Origin: Aptenodytes patagonicus
Lineage: Eukaryota > Chordata > Aves > Sphenisciformes > Spheniscidae
NCBI RefSeq assembly: GCF_965638725.1
Contig: NC_134956.1
Span: 24,301,047 to 24,365,046 of the forward strand
DNA: 64,000 nt
Direction: 5' to 3'
A program made the position numbers and the translations under genes. The notes under the pieces were generated by a model. The model saw nothing but the letters and a program-made list of their open reading frames with translations. It was not told the origin of the DNA and did not search any database. Below are positions 62,501 through 64,000 of this stretch, in pieces. The number at the start of each line of letters is the position of its first letter. Positions within the stretch are counted from its first letter, which is position 1.

Positions 62501-63772
62501 AAATATTTCTCTTTGAGTAAGCATTATCTAAGTACAGACTGCTTTTCCTTAAAACAATCACAAAACGCCCAACAAAAAAATCTGACCTTGCATACACAGC
62601 TCAGAAGAGCTTGATACTTAGTGAAGTTGGGGTGAAACAGATTCTCAATGTCTCACCCGTCTCCAGCTGGAAGTCTGACTCCGCACCAAAAACTACAGCA
62701 CTCACATCACTTCAGCAGAACCGAACGTAAAAGAAGTGATCGCGTACTCTGCAATGTTGTACATGGATATTTAAAAAAATTCTGCGCAAATTCATGTGTG
62801 CCCATTGCCCTGCCGTAATTGTAAAACAGCCCCTTCCTCCAGACTTGTTCAGATGTGAATACAGATGTTTTGTGCTTACAGAGGGCGGACGGTCGTCAGT
62901 CATTTACGTTGACCGCATCAGGTATGCTCTGATTCCGACAGCATGGCTTCGGGGAACTGACCGCCCAGGTTAACTCCCCCTTAACACCAGCTGAACTCCT
63001 CTGACATTTTACAGACCACCCACGCTTAAGATTGTTTTAAACTATTGCTTTGTTTTTCTACGGAAGCAGCAGCTCTCTAAAAATTGCAGCTCTGATTCCT
63101 AAGCAAATGATAGGAAATATTGTCCTTTTCTGTATGTGCTGCTCTGAGGGCAATAAAGCTGCGAAACGAGCAGAGTGCCATTAACCCAGCAGAGTCGCAC
63201 TAGCACAGGAGAAGCACCCGGGCTGTCTGCCGTAACGCAGAGCCCCACGAGCACAGTCCCACACCATCAGCAGGAGCTCACAGTCAGGCACCCGCAGACC
63301 CCACTGTGCAGCTGGGGCTCAGGTCATTCACCCCGCCCGGTGAATGGAACATGACTATGTTTCTAGCAGGAAAAAAAAATGCAACAAATGGGAATATGAA
63401 TGATCTTAGTATACAAAACCTGTTTGCTTTAACTCATAGGTAAACCACCACTCAACCACAAATATTCATTCAAATGTCTGTTTCTCTGTATTGTTTTCTG
63501 TACTTGTGATCCATTAGACATTTGTTTACAGAGCTTCAATTATCCAGTAAGGAAGAAAAAACAGCTCTTTGGTTCTCCACTTGTATACACCCTTACCATA
63601 ACAGACCCTAAGCAGTCAAACTGAAGCCAACACTGACAACCCACATTCTGGAAGGAATTAAATCCTTTAAAACACAGGGAATACATCTGAAGATGACCAC
63701 TACTGGGTAATGTACAACTGGCTGATCCAACCATTAGCAACGTATTTTGAATAAATAGTTCAAACGACTTAC
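59581..63772. other. Gene-free stretch, probably intronic
   Basis: AT-rich unique sequence with short ORFs only and a small CA run near 60752. If the exon at 63773-63823 is real and on the minus strand, this is the start of its downstream intron. No further exon with two good splice sites was found here. Confidence 0.5.
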
Positions 63773-63823
63773 CTGTCTCTCAGGAGCAGTAGAAACTTCT
63801 GGTCATCACTGGCAGCAGAAGAC
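63773..63823 (-). CDS. Candidate internal coding exon (51 nt, gene unknown)
   Basis: On the minus strand a 51-nt block is bounded by a pyrimidine-rich acceptor (TCTGTTTACCTCTTTTAG) and a perfect consensus donor (CAG then GTAAGT). A plausible branch-point sequence (CTGAAT) lies about 20 nt before the acceptor. Of the three frames two contain stops; the third is open throughout and reads SSAASDDQKFLLLLRD. The exon starts with the last base of a codon and leaves AG for the next one, so it is phase 2 to phase 2 and could be skipped without a frameshift. I do not recognise the protein family and assign no function. It is the only block here where both splice sites and an open frame agree well. A chance match remains possible because the block is short. 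If real, it implies a minus-strand gene whose upstream part lies beyond the right edge and whose intron or 3' region fills much of the window. Confidence 0.5.
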
Positions 63824-64000
63824 CTAAAAGAGGTAAACAGATTCAGTTGTTGAGAGAGCATATTAAACATGTTTTCCACGAGGAATTCTACAGGAAGCTG
63901 AATTGTTCTTTCTCAATGCTTACTGCACACTGCTTGGCATAATTTTCAAAGTACTATTTTATGCATCCAGTCCAGAACACTTCTGTGGCTAGACAGGAAC
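63824..64000. other. Right edge, intron upstream of the candidate exon
   Basis: AT-rich sequence that on the minus strand would be the intron end leading to the acceptor at 63824-63825. A CTGAAT branch-point-like motif lies near 63842. Nothing else is seen. Confidence 0.4.

Noticed and set aside
1..64000. Endogenous retrovirus or LTR, CRISPR array, tRNA or rRNA genes
   Set aside because: No paired TG...CA long terminal repeats, primer-binding site, gag/pol motifs, regularly spaced repeats with spacers, or cloverleaf/rRNA text were seen.

Overview
This window reads as non-coding nuclear DNA from a bird, most likely a neoavian. The main evidence is three near-identical 3' ends of chicken-repeat-1 (CR1) LINEs. 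They carry the CR1 tail of tandem ATTCTATG-type octamers and the 3' UTR text (GGTTGGACTCGATGATCTTA) seen in young neoavian CR1 copies. CpG-rich patches in an AT-rich background, old amniote CR1-like relics, simple repeats and no long recognisable ORF fit the same picture. I see no bacterial genes, operons, tRNA or rRNA genes, CRISPR arrays, or viral or endogenous retroviral genes.

Layout. 1-15 kb: gene-free sequence with a plus-strand young CR1 3' end (about 4.70-4.92 kb), a (CTC)n tract (11.1 kb) and a compound (TAG)n tract (12.6 kb). 15-23.4 kb: an old CR1-like fragment (15.36 kb) and the longest young CR1 (22.72-23.37 kb, minus strand). The latter keeps a 119-codon piece of the reverse-transcriptase ORF, bounded by frameshifts. 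23-32 kb: a 15-bp tandem repeat, two old CR1 3' ends (26.9 and 27.3 kb), an alternating purine/pyrimidine tract (27.8-28.0 kb), a (GAT/AAT)n tract (30.4 kb) and a CR1 3' end that has grown into an (ATTCT)n microsatellite (31.6-31.8 kb). 32-40 kb: an old CR1-like 3' end (35.2-35.5 kb), a (CCCATG)n-type minisatellite (37.6 kb) and a third young CR1 3' end (39.84-40.06 kb). 40-58 kb: gene-free, with CpG-rich patches (the strongest at 48.9-49.2 kb) and small tandem repeats. 58.1-59.6 kb: a long, heavily mutated CR1-like ORF2 relic on the minus strand. 59.6-64 kb: gene-free except for one good candidate coding exon on the minus strand at 63773-63823.

Interpretation. If that exon is real, most of the window is probably one or more introns, or the 3' flank, of a minus-strand gene entering from the right; I cannot name the gene. 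Most of the readable structure is retrotransposon history: at least two CR1 age layers, and microsatellites, one clearly born from a CR1 tail. I found nothing that qualifies as a new biological system. The points most worth checking are the exon, the diagnostic in-frame stop shared by two young CR1 copies, the long ancient CR1-like relic, and the isolated CpG island at 48.9 kb.
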